From JBFLYC01 sp040756735 (GTDB lineage: Bacteria; Bacillota; DSM-16504; Desulfitibacterales; Desulfitibacteraceae), in assembly GCA_040756735.1 (NCBI GenBank), contig JBFLYC010000014.1:28096-92095 (forward strand): a stretch of 64,000 bases of DNA, in the 5' to 3' direction. Both the position numbers and the translations under genes were made by a program. Of this stretch, positions 33,750-41,825 are shown piece by piece (positions within the stretch are counted from its first letter, which is position 1; every line of letters begins with the position of its first letter). The notes beneath the pieces were generated by a model. The model had not been told where the DNA came from and made no database searches. It saw nothing but the letters and a program-made list of their open reading frames with translations.

Positions 33750-35024
33750 TTAACGGTGTATTTTTTTTAAATGTCTTACTGCATAACTTAGTGCCCCTTG
33801 TCCTCCAAAGCCTCCTGCCTTTGTAACAATAGGTATATCTTGATACTTGCCGCCTATTATTCTGCCAATGGGAATGCCCGGCATGATCTCCGCTTCCACA
33901 CAAATACCTGTTGCTCCTAACGCCTGGAGGATTTCTATGGCAGTATCTCCTCCAGTTATAACAAGCCCCTCAATGGGTATTTGTCTTAAAACTTGATCTG
34001 TTATTCTTCCCAGTTCCTTCCCAATCTGGCGGAAGGAGCTAACCGGGCAATTGCCGTTATCCTTAATCAGATCCATACTGCTTCTGTATGTTGTTAGAAC
34101 AACATCCTTGCCAATTCTCAAATGGTCAACAATGCTGCAAACAGTAGAATCTATATATAGAGACCTATTATCTTCCTGGGATAAGGCTGCCTTTGGATCC
34201 ATGAATACCAATGCAGTTTGTTTATTGGAAGTAAAGTGTTCCATCTGATCAATATTGGCAGAATTAGTACTCCCAACTATGGTGAGCACTGATTTGTATG
34301 TTTTTTTCAAGGGGTGTTGATTTTGCAGGTGAAACAGCCAGGATGAAGCCATGCCTGCTGAACCACAAAATAGGATCTTGTTGGGGAAAACACTTTCAAG
34401 CTCGCTTAGAGTATGGAGGTCATGGTCTGTTACACCATCAGCTACTAAAATTGTAGGGGGGCCTTTTAAGTAAGCGTCTATTTTCTCAATCATCTGGTCA
34501 AGGTTAAAAACAGTTTGTAGATCTAGAGGCTCTATGGGCAGTTTTGTCTGCTTGCCAAGATACTTGAGCATATATGATTCTGTAATGGGGAAAATAGGAT
34601 CTGTTGCCAGAGGGGTCTTTTCTACAGGTCTTCCGTCAACCAATAAATATCCCCCTACCACGATCCTCTTGTTGGCAGGATAAGATGAACAAATAATACA
34701 TAATGAATACCCTAATTGATCCATCACCGTTTCTACTTCTAATCCTATATGCCCTCTCCAGGTGGAATCAATTTTTTTATAGACCTTCTTTACTCCTAAT
34801 TCCTGCAATAAATGGCAGGCGTCTTTTACCCGATGATAGGCCTCATTAACAGCCGCATTCCTGCTGTCTGTCGCAACTGCAATTGCTTCAAACTCATCTA
34901 CATTAAAATCTTGAATATTCTGGCTGTGCAGAAGAACCCCGCTCTTATAACCTTTCTCTGCAAACTGCACTGCCGTGTCGCAAGCGCCTGTCAAATCATC
35001 AGCAATAATTCCATAAATAGGCAT
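33750..35024 (-). CDS. dtnK: Four-carbon acid sugar kinase (DUF1537, DtnK-like)
   Basis: 424-aa kinase predicted to phosphorylate D-threonate/D-erythronate at O-4. The N-terminus has IIADDLTGACDTAVQFA; KKIDSTWRGHIGLEVE lies near 82-97. The C-terminal nucleotide domain has GLVITGGDTAIEILQALG and ends KAGGFGGQGAL. The ATG at 35024 is used. A longer frame from 35069 starts inside the sigma-54 promoter and cannot be the normal start. It is the first gene of the operon. Confidence 0.87.
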   Translation of the reverse strand: MPIYGIIADDLTGACDTAVQFAEKGYKSGVLLHSQNIQDFNVDEFEAIAVATDSRNAAVNEAYHRVKDACHLLQELGVKKVYKKIDSTWRGHIGLEVETVMDQLGYSLCIICSSYPANKRIVVGGYLLVDGRPVEKTPLATDPIFPITESYMLKYLGKQTKLPIEPLDLQTVFNLDQMIEKIDAYLKGPPTILVADGVTDHDLHTLSELESVFPNKILFCGSAGMASSWLFHLQNQHPLKKTYKSVLTIVGSTNSANIDQMEHFTSNKQTALVFMDPKAALSQEDNRSLYIDSTVCSIVDHLRIGKDVVLTTYRSSMDLIKDNGNCPVSSFRQIGKELGRITDQVLRQIPIEGLVITGGDTAIEILQALGATGICVEAEIMPGIPIGRIIGGKYQDIPIVTKAGGFGGQGALSYAVRHLKKIHR

Positions 35025-35052
35025 GTACCCATCACCTCTATCACAGATATGA

Positions 35053-35068
35053 TGCAAGTACCATGCCA
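35053..35068 (-). promoter_or_regulatory. Sigma-54 (-24/-12) promoter of the dtnK operon
   Basis: The minus strand reads TGGCAT-GGTAC-TTGCA, matching the sigma-54 consensus with correct five-base spacing. It lies about 30 bases before the dtnK ATG and downstream of three activator-type repeats. A sigma-54 activator is encoded next door. Confidence 0.85.
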
Positions 35069-35153
35069 TATCCTGCCTGTTCCAGTCTATTGCATGTACT
35101 GCAACAGCTTTAAAGGAAAGCAGTTGTCATGTAAAAATATATAACAAGGTAAT

Positions 35154-35182
35154 TGAAACAGACTTGAAACAAATATGAAACA
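35154..35182. promoter_or_regulatory. Three helically phased repeats, likely activator-binding site
   Basis: TGAAACA occurs at 35154, 35165 and 35176 on the plus strand (TGTTTCA on the transcribed minus strand), exactly 11 bases apart. The cluster lies about 86-115 bases upstream of the sigma-54 promoter and ends right at the stop codon of the regulator gene. This is the usual distance for an enhancer-binding protein site. Confidence 0.7.
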
Positions 35183-37060
35183 TTAATGCTGCTGCCACTT
35201 TTTCAGCCTTCTCCAAAGGGTAGTACGACTGATTCCAAGAAGCTCAGCTGTCCTGGTTAGATTTCCACCAGTCTGTAAAATGGCAGCAACCAAATCTTCA
35301 TCGCTCATCATATTAGGCGGCCTTTCACCCTTGCCGGAGGCAGCGGGCTGCGAACCATGTCTTGAAGCTATTATCTGCTGCAAGGCGTCTCGAACAAGTT
35401 CAACTGTAATCTCTTTACCCTCAGCAAGCACAACAAGTTGTTCAATGAAGTTTTTTAATTCTCTGACATTACCGGGCCAGGAATATTCCATTAAAGAATC
35501 AAAAGCTTTCTTGGCTGCTTGTACTGAAGGGCCAATCTCATTCAAAAAGTATTTTGCCAGGGCAAGTATATCCTTTTTCCGTTCTCTGAGCGGCGGTATG
35601 GTTAATGGAAGAACATTTATTCTATAATACAAGTCTTCTCTAAAGTTGCCCTGGGATACTTCATACCACAAATCTTTATTAGTAGCAGCAATAACCCTAA
35701 TATCTACAGGAATAACCTTATCATCACCCAGCCGGCTGACCTCTTTCTCCTGCAGAACCCGCAATAATTTTGCCTGAACTTTTAAGGACATTTCAGCAAC
35801 CTCATCCAAAAAAATAGTGCCCTTGTGAGACAACTCAAATAGTCCGGTTTTGCCTCCCTTACGCGCATCAGTAAAACTACCTTCTACATATCCAAAAAGT
35901 TCACTTTCCAAAATGCTCTCAGGTAATGCCGCACAGTTAATTGCTATAAAGGGCTTATTCTTTCTGCTGCTGTGATTATGAATACCCTGAGCGAATAATT
36001 CCTTACCCACACCTGTTTCTCCATAGAGAACAACAGTACTGTTAGACTGGCTATATTTTTTTGCCTTGCTTATAGTCTTTTTTATTGCATCACTGTTTCC
36101 AACAATGTCTTTGAAGTGAGCCTTGGCAAGATGCCCTTTGGAAAGCAGTTTTAATCTTACTTTAGACTCTACTTCTTGGATATCAGATACTCTATTAAAG
36201 GTTGCAACCACTCCAACGGACTTATTATTAATCTGTACCGGAGCAGAACGGACAAAAATCTGGTTTCCTGCTATTTGCATAATCTTTTCAGTATTCCCAT
36301 CTTGAGAAAAACAAAAATCAAAGACCCTGGGCAAAACTTTTTGTAGGAGCATACCCACAACAGATGTGGATTGCAAACCTGTAACTTCTTCGGCTGCTGG
36401 GCTGAAATGAATAATCCTGCCTATTTGATCTACAGCAATTACTCCTTCTGAGACCAGGCTCAACAAGGCCTTTAGCCGGTTATTCTCTTCCATACTGGTA
36501 CGTCTAAAGGCTACAAGTCGTTCCGTTTCCTCCAGGGCTTCATAAATAGCCCTCTTTCCTGATGAAATTATTATACCCTGCAATCCAGCTTCCTGGGCAG
36601 CCTTAACCGACACAGTATCCCCTACAACAACTCTTATATCAGCATCCTTTATTTTTTGCATGATCTCTTTTGCTGACTTTTGGTCCTGCACATGATATTC
36701 ATATAGTTTTATCCCCAGGAGCCGCTCTAAAGAGCTTGTACCATAAACAGCATTTGGAAAGCCAACCACTGCAAGCTTATGATCTACAGCCATGGCTTTA
36801 TTGATAGACTGGAGAATATCAAAAGAAGAAATGCTTATCTCCACTGCAGGAAGACTTACAGCTTGTTTGATCAACATGTAAGTTCCTCCCCTGCTGATGA
36901 TAGCCTCATATCCTTCTTTTTCAGCTTTTTGAGCCATTCTCACGCCATTTTCAAGGTCCCCCACCTTGATCTCAAAACATTTTTTTGATTCCAACAACAC
37001 TTTTTCTGCATAATCAGCCAAATCCTTGTTGGGAGCAATAAGCAGTATCTTTGGATCCAC
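35183..37060 (-). CDS. Sigma-54-dependent activator with PrpR-type sensor domain
   Basis: About 625 aa. Residues 1-185 resemble the PrpR_N sensory domain (ILLIAPNKDLADYAEKVL, AIISRGGTYMLIKQ). A PAS domain follows near 200-300 (IHFSPAAEEVTGLQ). The AAA+ domain is near 320-555 with Walker A GETGVGKELFAQGIH and Walker B GTIFLDEVAEM. A Fis-type helix-turn-helix ends the protein (GGNLTRTAELLGISRTTLWRRL). The sigma-54 contact loop reads GSFTDA instead of GAFTGA. GTG at 37060 has AAGGGGG seven bases before. It likely senses a substrate of the operon next door and activates it. Confidence 0.92.
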   Translation of the reverse strand: MDPKILLIAPNKDLADYAEKVLLESKKCFEIKVGDLENGVRMAQKAEKEGYEAIISRGGTYMLIKQAVSLPAVEISISSFDILQSINKAMAVDHKLAVVGFPNAVYGTSSLERLLGIKLYEYHVQDQKSAKEIMQKIKDADIRVVVGDTVSVKAAQEAGLQGIIISSGKRAIYEALEETERLVAFRRTSMEENNRLKALLSLVSEGVIAVDQIGRIIHFSPAAEEVTGLQSTSVVGMLLQKVLPRVFDFCFSQDGNTEKIMQIAGNQIFVRSAPVQINNKSVGVVATFNRVSDIQEVESKVRLKLLSKGHLAKAHFKDIVGNSDAIKKTISKAKKYSQSNSTVVLYGETGVGKELFAQGIHNHSSRKNKPFIAINCAALPESILESELFGYVEGSFTDARKGGKTGLFELSHKGTIFLDEVAEMSLKVQAKLLRVLQEKEVSRLGDDKVIPVDIRVIAATNKDLWYEVSQGNFREDLYYRINVLPLTIPPLRERKKDILALAKYFLNEIGPSVQAAKKAFDSLMEYSWPGNVRELKNFIEQLVVLAEGKEITVELVRDALQQIIASRHGSQPAASGKGERPPNMMSDEDLVAAILQTGGNLTRTAELLGISRTTLWRRLKKWQQH

Positions 37061-37095
37061 CAAGAGTCCCCCTTAGAGCCTATTTGTTGGCAATA

Positions 37096-37124
37096 AGTAT
37101 ACATGCAACCTTAAACTTCTCCAA
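37096..37124 (-). promoter_or_regulatory. Sigma-A promoter of the activator gene
   Basis: TTGGAG and TATACT are 17 bases apart, with a TG just before the -10 box, about 35 bases before the start codon. Confidence 0.6.
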
Positions 37125-37209
37125 TACACAAAAAAAATCCTTTTGGCAAATCGAAAAATGAAAGTTAGTTGATAATTCTTAATAAGAAGGGATTAGAGGC
37201 ATTCAATAA

Positions 37210-37590
37210 AAAATCTCCCCAAGATTACTTTTTTATATGGGATGTGTTTTTCACTTAATTCAAGACGCATGTGTTCCCCATCACGCTTTTGGTCGTTTAT
37301 TAAGCGGCCATCGCGAGTACGAAGATTGGGTGTTTGCCTACTATAGGTCCTTTAGGTCCTTTGCAGTACACAGTAATGCCAGTTACATTGAACAACACCC
37401 GTTAAACATACTTAAAAACAATGCTCTAGCTGCAATGGAATACAAGGAATTGTTGTCCAGCACAAAGGTCAATCTCAGGCTTGAGGCTACCAGAAACCTG
37501 CTGAGTTTGGCCCAAAAAACAACAGCCAGTTTTCTTTATCTGTGCAAAAATGAAATAGGCCTGCTCAAAAATAATAAGGAAAGGGGACAC
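37210..37590 (+). pseudogene. Remnant of a zinc-dependent phospholipase C/S1-P1-like gene
   Basis: A plus-strand frame with FYMGCVFHLIQDACVPHHAFGRLLSGHREYEDWV. This is the His/Asp metal-site block seen in the middle of zinc phospholipase C and related proteins (HxxQDxxVPHH). About 100 N-terminal residues are missing: a stop lies at 37207 and there is no ribosome site. The C-terminus runs straight into GGGGACA repeats, which supply the last 35 or so codons. It is most likely a decayed gene. Confidence 0.65.
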
Positions 37591-37694
37591 ACCTCTTATA
37601 TAAGGAAAGGGGACACACCTCTTTCAGAGGAATGTCCCCAACTTATAATGTCCCCAACTTATAATGTCCCCAACTTATAATGTCCCCAACTCAA
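37578..37694 (+). repeat. GGGGACA-family repeats with a 16-bp tandem array
   Basis: Two copies of AAGGAAAGGGGACACACCTCT are followed by CAGAGGAATGTCCCCAAC. Four tandem copies of the 16-mer AATGTCCCCAACTTAT then begin at 37631, 37647, 37663 and 37679, the last diverging at its end. The array touches the gene remnant on its left and tRNA-Phe on its right. Confidence 0.9.
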
Positions 37695-37730
37695 TCCTAC
37701 AATCCATAAGGCTGTAGGTCTTTTTCGATT

Positions 37731-37806
<76 letters not shown>

Positions 37807-37828
37807 AGGAATGCTAGTCATGAAAAAA

Positions 37829-37904
37829 TGGTGAGCCATGAAGGATTCGAACCTTCGACACCCTGATTAAAAGTCAGGTGCTCTACCGGCTGAGCTAATG
37901 GCTC
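37829..37904 (-). tRNA. tRNA-Lys (anticodon TTT)
   Basis: A 76-nt cloverleaf with encoded CCA. Acceptor GAGCCAT/ATGGCTC, anticodon stem CCTGA/TCAGG around CTTTTAA giving TTT. It lies 22 bases upstream of tRNA-Phe in the same direction, so the two are probably one transcript. Confidence 0.95.
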
Positions 37905-38042
37905 CCATCAACAGTTTTTAATTTTAAACTATAAAAACACAGGTGTCAACCCACAATTTCTCTCATTTCTCTCATTATAAAAAATGAACCCTGCCAAATT
38001 CAACCTGTTGCTTATACAAAATATAGCCTAGGTTAAACTGCA

Positions 38043-38744
38043 TTAATCAGCTACCATATGACTTTCCACCATTGCCAGGTGCTCATACATCCTTTTCCTG
38101 GCTTCCATGGAATCCCTGGCACAAATAGCTTCATAGATACCTTCATGAGCTGCCAAAAGAGTCTGGGGCATGTTGGGAGTATTGTAAAGCTTTTGGCGGC
38201 TGGTACGCATGGTATTTTCAATGGTATCCGATACGGTATTCATCAACCGTGCCAACAATACATTTTGGGAGGCAACAGCTATGGCGTAATGGAACTTCCA
38301 GTCTGCTTTTTCCCCAACCTCTGAGTTTTCAATATCCTGGCGCATTTCATCCAGGGCGTCCTTGATTCTCTGCAGGTCTTCATCATCACGCCTTAAAGCA
38401 GCAATACCCGCTGCTTCAACTTCCAATCCTTTACGAACTTCAAGGATTTCAATAACCGTATCCCTTTCCATCAATAATATGAGAGCCAGGGGTTCAATGA
38501 GAGAATCCACATTGGTCTGCCTGATAAAGGTACCCTCGCCTGATTTAATCTCCACCAGACCCATCAAGTGCAGGGCGCTTAATGCTTCTCGAACGGAGGC
38601 ACGGCTCACCTGCAGCCGGTCTGCCATTTCTCTTTCTGAAGGAAGCCTGTCACCAGGATGCAGATTGCCTTCAGTAATCATTGACTTTATTTGCTCAACT
38701 ATTTGCTCATAAATCTTTCTAGGCTTAATGGGTTTAAACTGCAT
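38043..38744 (-). CDS. GntR/FCD-family regulator of hydroxyacid use
   Basis: 233 aa. The winged helix is at 10-75 (YEQIVEQIKSMITEGNLHPGDRLPSEREMADRLQVSRASVREAL in part), followed by an all-helical FCD ligand domain with the metal-site residues in DWKFHYAIAVAS and the His in LLAAHEGIYEAI. LldR and GlcC, which sense lactate and glycolate, are of this type. AGGAG lies seven bases before the ATG. It ends the glc/lut region and probably binds the TGGYC...GACCA palindromes in front of lctP, glcD and glcE. Confidence 0.9.
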   Translation of the reverse strand: MQFKPIKPRKIYEQIVEQIKSMITEGNLHPGDRLPSEREMADRLQVSRASVREALSALHLMGLVEIKSGEGTFIRQTNVDSLIEPLALILLMERDTVIEILEVRKGLEVEAAGIAALRRDDEDLQRIKDALDEMRQDIENSEVGEKADWKFHYAIAVASQNVLLARLMNTVSDTIENTMRTSRQKLYNTPNMPQTLLAAHEGIYEAICARDSMEARKRMYEHLAMVESHMVAD

Positions 38745-38929
38745 GATATCTCCTCATTTTCTCACACTAGATTTCTGTAAATTCAGCATCAGCCTAGCCA
38801 ATCTAGAATTGCCAGCTGCTTCTTTGAATTATAGATGCCGGCTGCTGCATTATCAAGATAGTTAAAACATTACTATTAATCTTAGCATTTACGCACCATT
38901 AAGTCCATAGATCATCCAATGTTTTTTAA

Positions 38930-41128
38930 TTAATAGCTGCCGTCAAGGACTTGAGCAGTATGCAGCACCCTGGTATTGGATTTATTCGTATCTAATCCCC
39001 CCCTTAGAGACATCATGCACCCCGGGCAGTCCACAACCACCAGCTGTGCGCCGGATTTTTCAACATTTCGCAGTTTCCTTGCCAGCAATTCTGCAGAAAC
39101 CTCAGGCAGTTTTATACAGTAAGAACCGCCGAAGCCGCAGCAGCGGTCTGCCTCTTCCATCTCCCCAAACTCCAAGTGAGACAGTCCCCTTAACACTTCT
39201 CTGGGTTCTTCTCTTACACCTAACTCACGGTTTAAATGGCATGAATCATGATAAGTCACTTGAATAGGGCTTACACAAGCCGCATCACAAGCAGCCGCTG
39301 TGTCTTCTGCAGATTCCCCATCCCCTTGAGAAGCCAGCAGGTGAACCAGTTTTATAAAATCCATGGACTTTGAAGCTATATCTTTTGCGGTAGCTTCTGC
39401 CTTTTCGTCTCCTTTAACATAATGCGGCCAGTCATGTTTCAAGGCTACAGTACAGGTCGGGCAGGCGCTGACTATATAGGAATATTCACTCTTACTAAAA
39501 GCTGTCAGATTCTGTTTGGCGATTTCGGCAGCCGTTTCCTGCCTGCCCATATACTTGGCAGGCGCACCACAGCAAGTCTGCTCCTGGGGATAGTCCACCT
39601 CATAACCTTTTTTGTTGAGAACCCTAACCAGGGCTTCGGCAATTTCAGGATATACAAAATCTATGACACAGCCTCCAAAAAAGGCTACCCTGCCCTTTTT
39701 ATTCTCTACCCTTTGCTCCATAGATTTGACAATATCCCTAAAAGGTCTTGGCGCTAGCGCAGGCAGGCTCCTCCAGTTTGCCAGGGATGAGTACCCAAAA
39801 GGAAGGTTTCTAATGAACTTATTTTTGTCCTTGCCCTCCTCTACAAAGGGCTTTTGCGCCCAGGAAGCCTGGCGCAAGCCAAAGTGAAACAACCCCTTGT
39901 TTTTTAAGACAGTATCTACAATAAAGCGTTGAATAAAGGGTAAGGGTATTTGTTTTCTTATTCTGCTGCGCATTTCCAGGATTAACCCTGGAATGTTAAT
40001 CTTTGCCGGACAGTATTCCTTGCACCTACCACAGCCGATACACATCTCCTGGGGTTTATCGGCATCCTGCAGGCTGTTAAAAAAAGATGTAAGCAGCACG
40101 CCTATCCCGCCAGCATAAATATGCCCATATACATGCCCTCCCACCAGCTGATAGGTGGGACATACATTCAGACAGGATGCACAGCGTATGCATTGAGTAA
40201 TCTCTTTGAAAACAGGGTCCTGTAAAAGTGCCTTCCGTCCGTTATCCAAAATAATTACATGCAATTCTTTATCAACAATATTTGGACCTATCCCATTTTC
40301 CAGGGTCGGCCCAGGCCCTGTAACCATGGTTACATAACTTGTTAAGGGTTGTGCTGTAGCGCTTTTAGGAAGGGCCTTGGCAATGGGACCTATATCTTTA
40401 AAATTAGGAACAAGCTTTTCATAACCCAAAATAGCCACATGCACAGGGGGCAAAGTCGTTGTCAGGCGCCCGTTGCCCTCATTTGTAAACAATACAATGG
40501 TCCCGGTTTCAGCAACAGCTATATTGCAGCCGGTAATTCCTATATCTGAATTCAAAAATTTATCCCGCAAAGTCTGCCTGGCCAGCTTGACCATAAGAGA
40601 AATGTCCGGTTCGACCCTTTTTCCCAGGGCCCCGGAAAAAATTTCGGCACAACGTTCTTTACTTAAATGAATGGCAGGCATTACCATGTGAGAAGGCTTT
40701 TCTCCCACCTGCTGGATAATCCATTCCCCAAGGTCGGTTTCTACCATTTCCAGTACATCTTTCATTTGCTCATTTAGGTGAATTTCTTCTGTGGCCATGG
40801 ATTTTGCTTTAACGCAAACCTTCGCCCCTCTTTTGTTGGCAATACCGGTCAGGATGTCTACCACATCGCTGCCATCAGAAGCCCTGTATACGTGCCCTCC
40901 CCGCTTGACAATGTTCATTTCAAACTGCTTTGCAAGCTCTTCTGCCTTGGAAGCGGCAGAGGATTTTAAATGAGATATTTGCCCCCGCAGTTCCTCGAAA
41001 TCTATACCTTCATAGACAGCTGCCCTGGCAGCTGGAAACACATCACCGAATTTACCCAGGGCTCCCCTCAGGTTTGCATCATTTAACGCCTTATAAATAT
41101 TCTGCTTAAAAGCCTTGTCTATAGGCAT
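38930..41128 (-). CDS. LutB-LutA fusion iron-sulfur oxidoreductase
   Basis: 732-aa protein joining two parts that are often separate. Residues about 60-310 form the LUD domain of LutB (IAVAETGTIVLFTNEGNGRLTTTLPPVHVA). Two 4Fe-4S motifs follow (CIRCASCLNVCP near 317, CIGCGRCKEYCP near 363). Residues 470-730 hold two CCG (LutA/GlcF-like) domains: FFGGCVIDFVYP, CCGAPAKYMG, CHLNRELG, DRCCGFGGSYC. Predicted to carry electrons in lactate oxidation. GGGGGAGGG precedes the ATG. It is 91 bases after lutC, a gap filled by repeats. Confidence 0.88.
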   Translation of the reverse strand: MPIDKAFKQNIYKALNDANLRGALGKFGDVFPAARAAVYEGIDFEELRGQISHLKSSAASKAEELAKQFEMNIVKRGGHVYRASDGSDVVDILTGIANKRGAKVCVKAKSMATEEIHLNEQMKDVLEMVETDLGEWIIQQVGEKPSHMVMPAIHLSKERCAEIFSGALGKRVEPDISLMVKLARQTLRDKFLNSDIGITGCNIAVAETGTIVLFTNEGNGRLTTTLPPVHVAILGYEKLVPNFKDIGPIAKALPKSATAQPLTSYVTMVTGPGPTLENGIGPNIVDKELHVIILDNGRKALLQDPVFKEITQCIRCASCLNVCPTYQLVGGHVYGHIYAGGIGVLLTSFFNSLQDADKPQEMCIGCGRCKEYCPAKINIPGLILEMRSRIRKQIPLPFIQRFIVDTVLKNKGLFHFGLRQASWAQKPFVEEGKDKNKFIRNLPFGYSSLANWRSLPALAPRPFRDIVKSMEQRVENKKGRVAFFGGCVIDFVYPEIAEALVRVLNKKGYEVDYPQEQTCCGAPAKYMGRQETAAEIAKQNLTAFSKSEYSYIVSACPTCTVALKHDWPHYVKGDEKAEATAKDIASKSMDFIKLVHLLASQGDGESAEDTAAACDAACVSPIQVTYHDSCHLNRELGVREEPREVLRGLSHLEFGEMEEADRCCGFGGSYCIKLPEVSAELLARKLRNVEKSGAQLVVVDCPGCMMSLRGGLDTNKSNTRVLHTAQVLDGSY

Positions 41129-41148
41129 AAGGTTTTACCCTCCCCCAT

Positions 41149-41214
41149 ATATAAAAGGTGACACATCTCCGTCCCCTTGCATCACATCTCCGTCCCCTTG
41201 CATCATCCTTGCAT
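41149..41214 (+). repeat. Repeat pair inside the lutC-lutB gap
   Basis: The block GGTGACACATCTCCGTCCCC and a second ATCACATCTCCGTCCCC, each followed by TTGCATC, appear in tandem. They resemble a diverged member of the GGGGACA family. They occupy most of the gap within an operon. Confidence 0.7.
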
Positions 41215-41219
41215 CCCAA

Positions 41220-41819
41220 CTAGTCAACACAGACAACGATTAATCGCCCGGGCCCATGCACGCCTATGGTTAAAACTCTTTCAATATCTGCCGTTTTGCT
41301 TGGTCCTGTAACATAGGCTATAAAAGCAGGCAGGTCGCTGCCGTAAGTTTTCTGGATCACTTCAAGGGATTCCTCAAAGGTTTTAACAAGAGACTTGGAG
41401 CTTATAACAGCTAAATGTGTAGGCGGCAGGGTTGATACCAGCCTTTTATACAAATCAGCGGCATCCTGTACAAGGGCTCCCAGGTCTGCAATTGCTAAAT
41501 CAAACTCTGATATGCCTAGATCTGCCTGCTCAACAACATCTCTTGTTAAATCCGTCACAAATTCCACACTGGTTTGTTCCAGCTGGTCCTTGAGTACATT
41601 GATGTCTATTCTCGTAAGGGGCGCTGAGACGACCTTCTTAAAATTATTATCCTTAATCTCCTTGGCTATGGCCATGGCAGCTTCCTTTGGCCCAACGCAT
41701 CTGATTACCTTAACTGTAAGCGCTTCCGCCTTGACCTTAAAAGTATCATATAATGAATCCGCATCAAGCCCTTGAGGAAGATTTTGCGTCCAGTCTAATG
41801 CTTTTGCTTGAAGATCCAT
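41220..41819 (-). CDS. lutC: LutC-like LUD-domain protein
   Basis: 199 aa, single LUD domain, with LGISEFDLAIADLGALVQDAADLYKRLVSTLPPTHLAVI in pieces typical of LutC/YkgG and the C-terminal TGPSKTADIERVLTIGVHGPGRLIVV. Needed together with LutA/LutB for L-lactate oxidation in Bacillus. It is seven bases after glcF2. Confidence 0.9.
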   Translation of the reverse strand: MDLQAKALDWTQNLPQGLDADSLYDTFKVKAEALTVKVIRCVGPKEAAMAIAKEIKDNNFKKVVSAPLTRIDINVLKDQLEQTSVEFVTDLTRDVVEQADLGISEFDLAIADLGALVQDAADLYKRLVSTLPPTHLAVISSKSLVKTFEESLEVIQKTYGSDLPAFIAYVTGPSKTADIERVLTIGVHGPGRLIVVCVD

Positions 41820-41825
41820 GGCTAT

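Noticed and set aside
34981..35069. A longer dtnK frame starting at 35069
   Set aside because: That start codon lies within the sigma-54 promoter, so it would be upstream of the transcript start. The ATG at 35024 fits the family.
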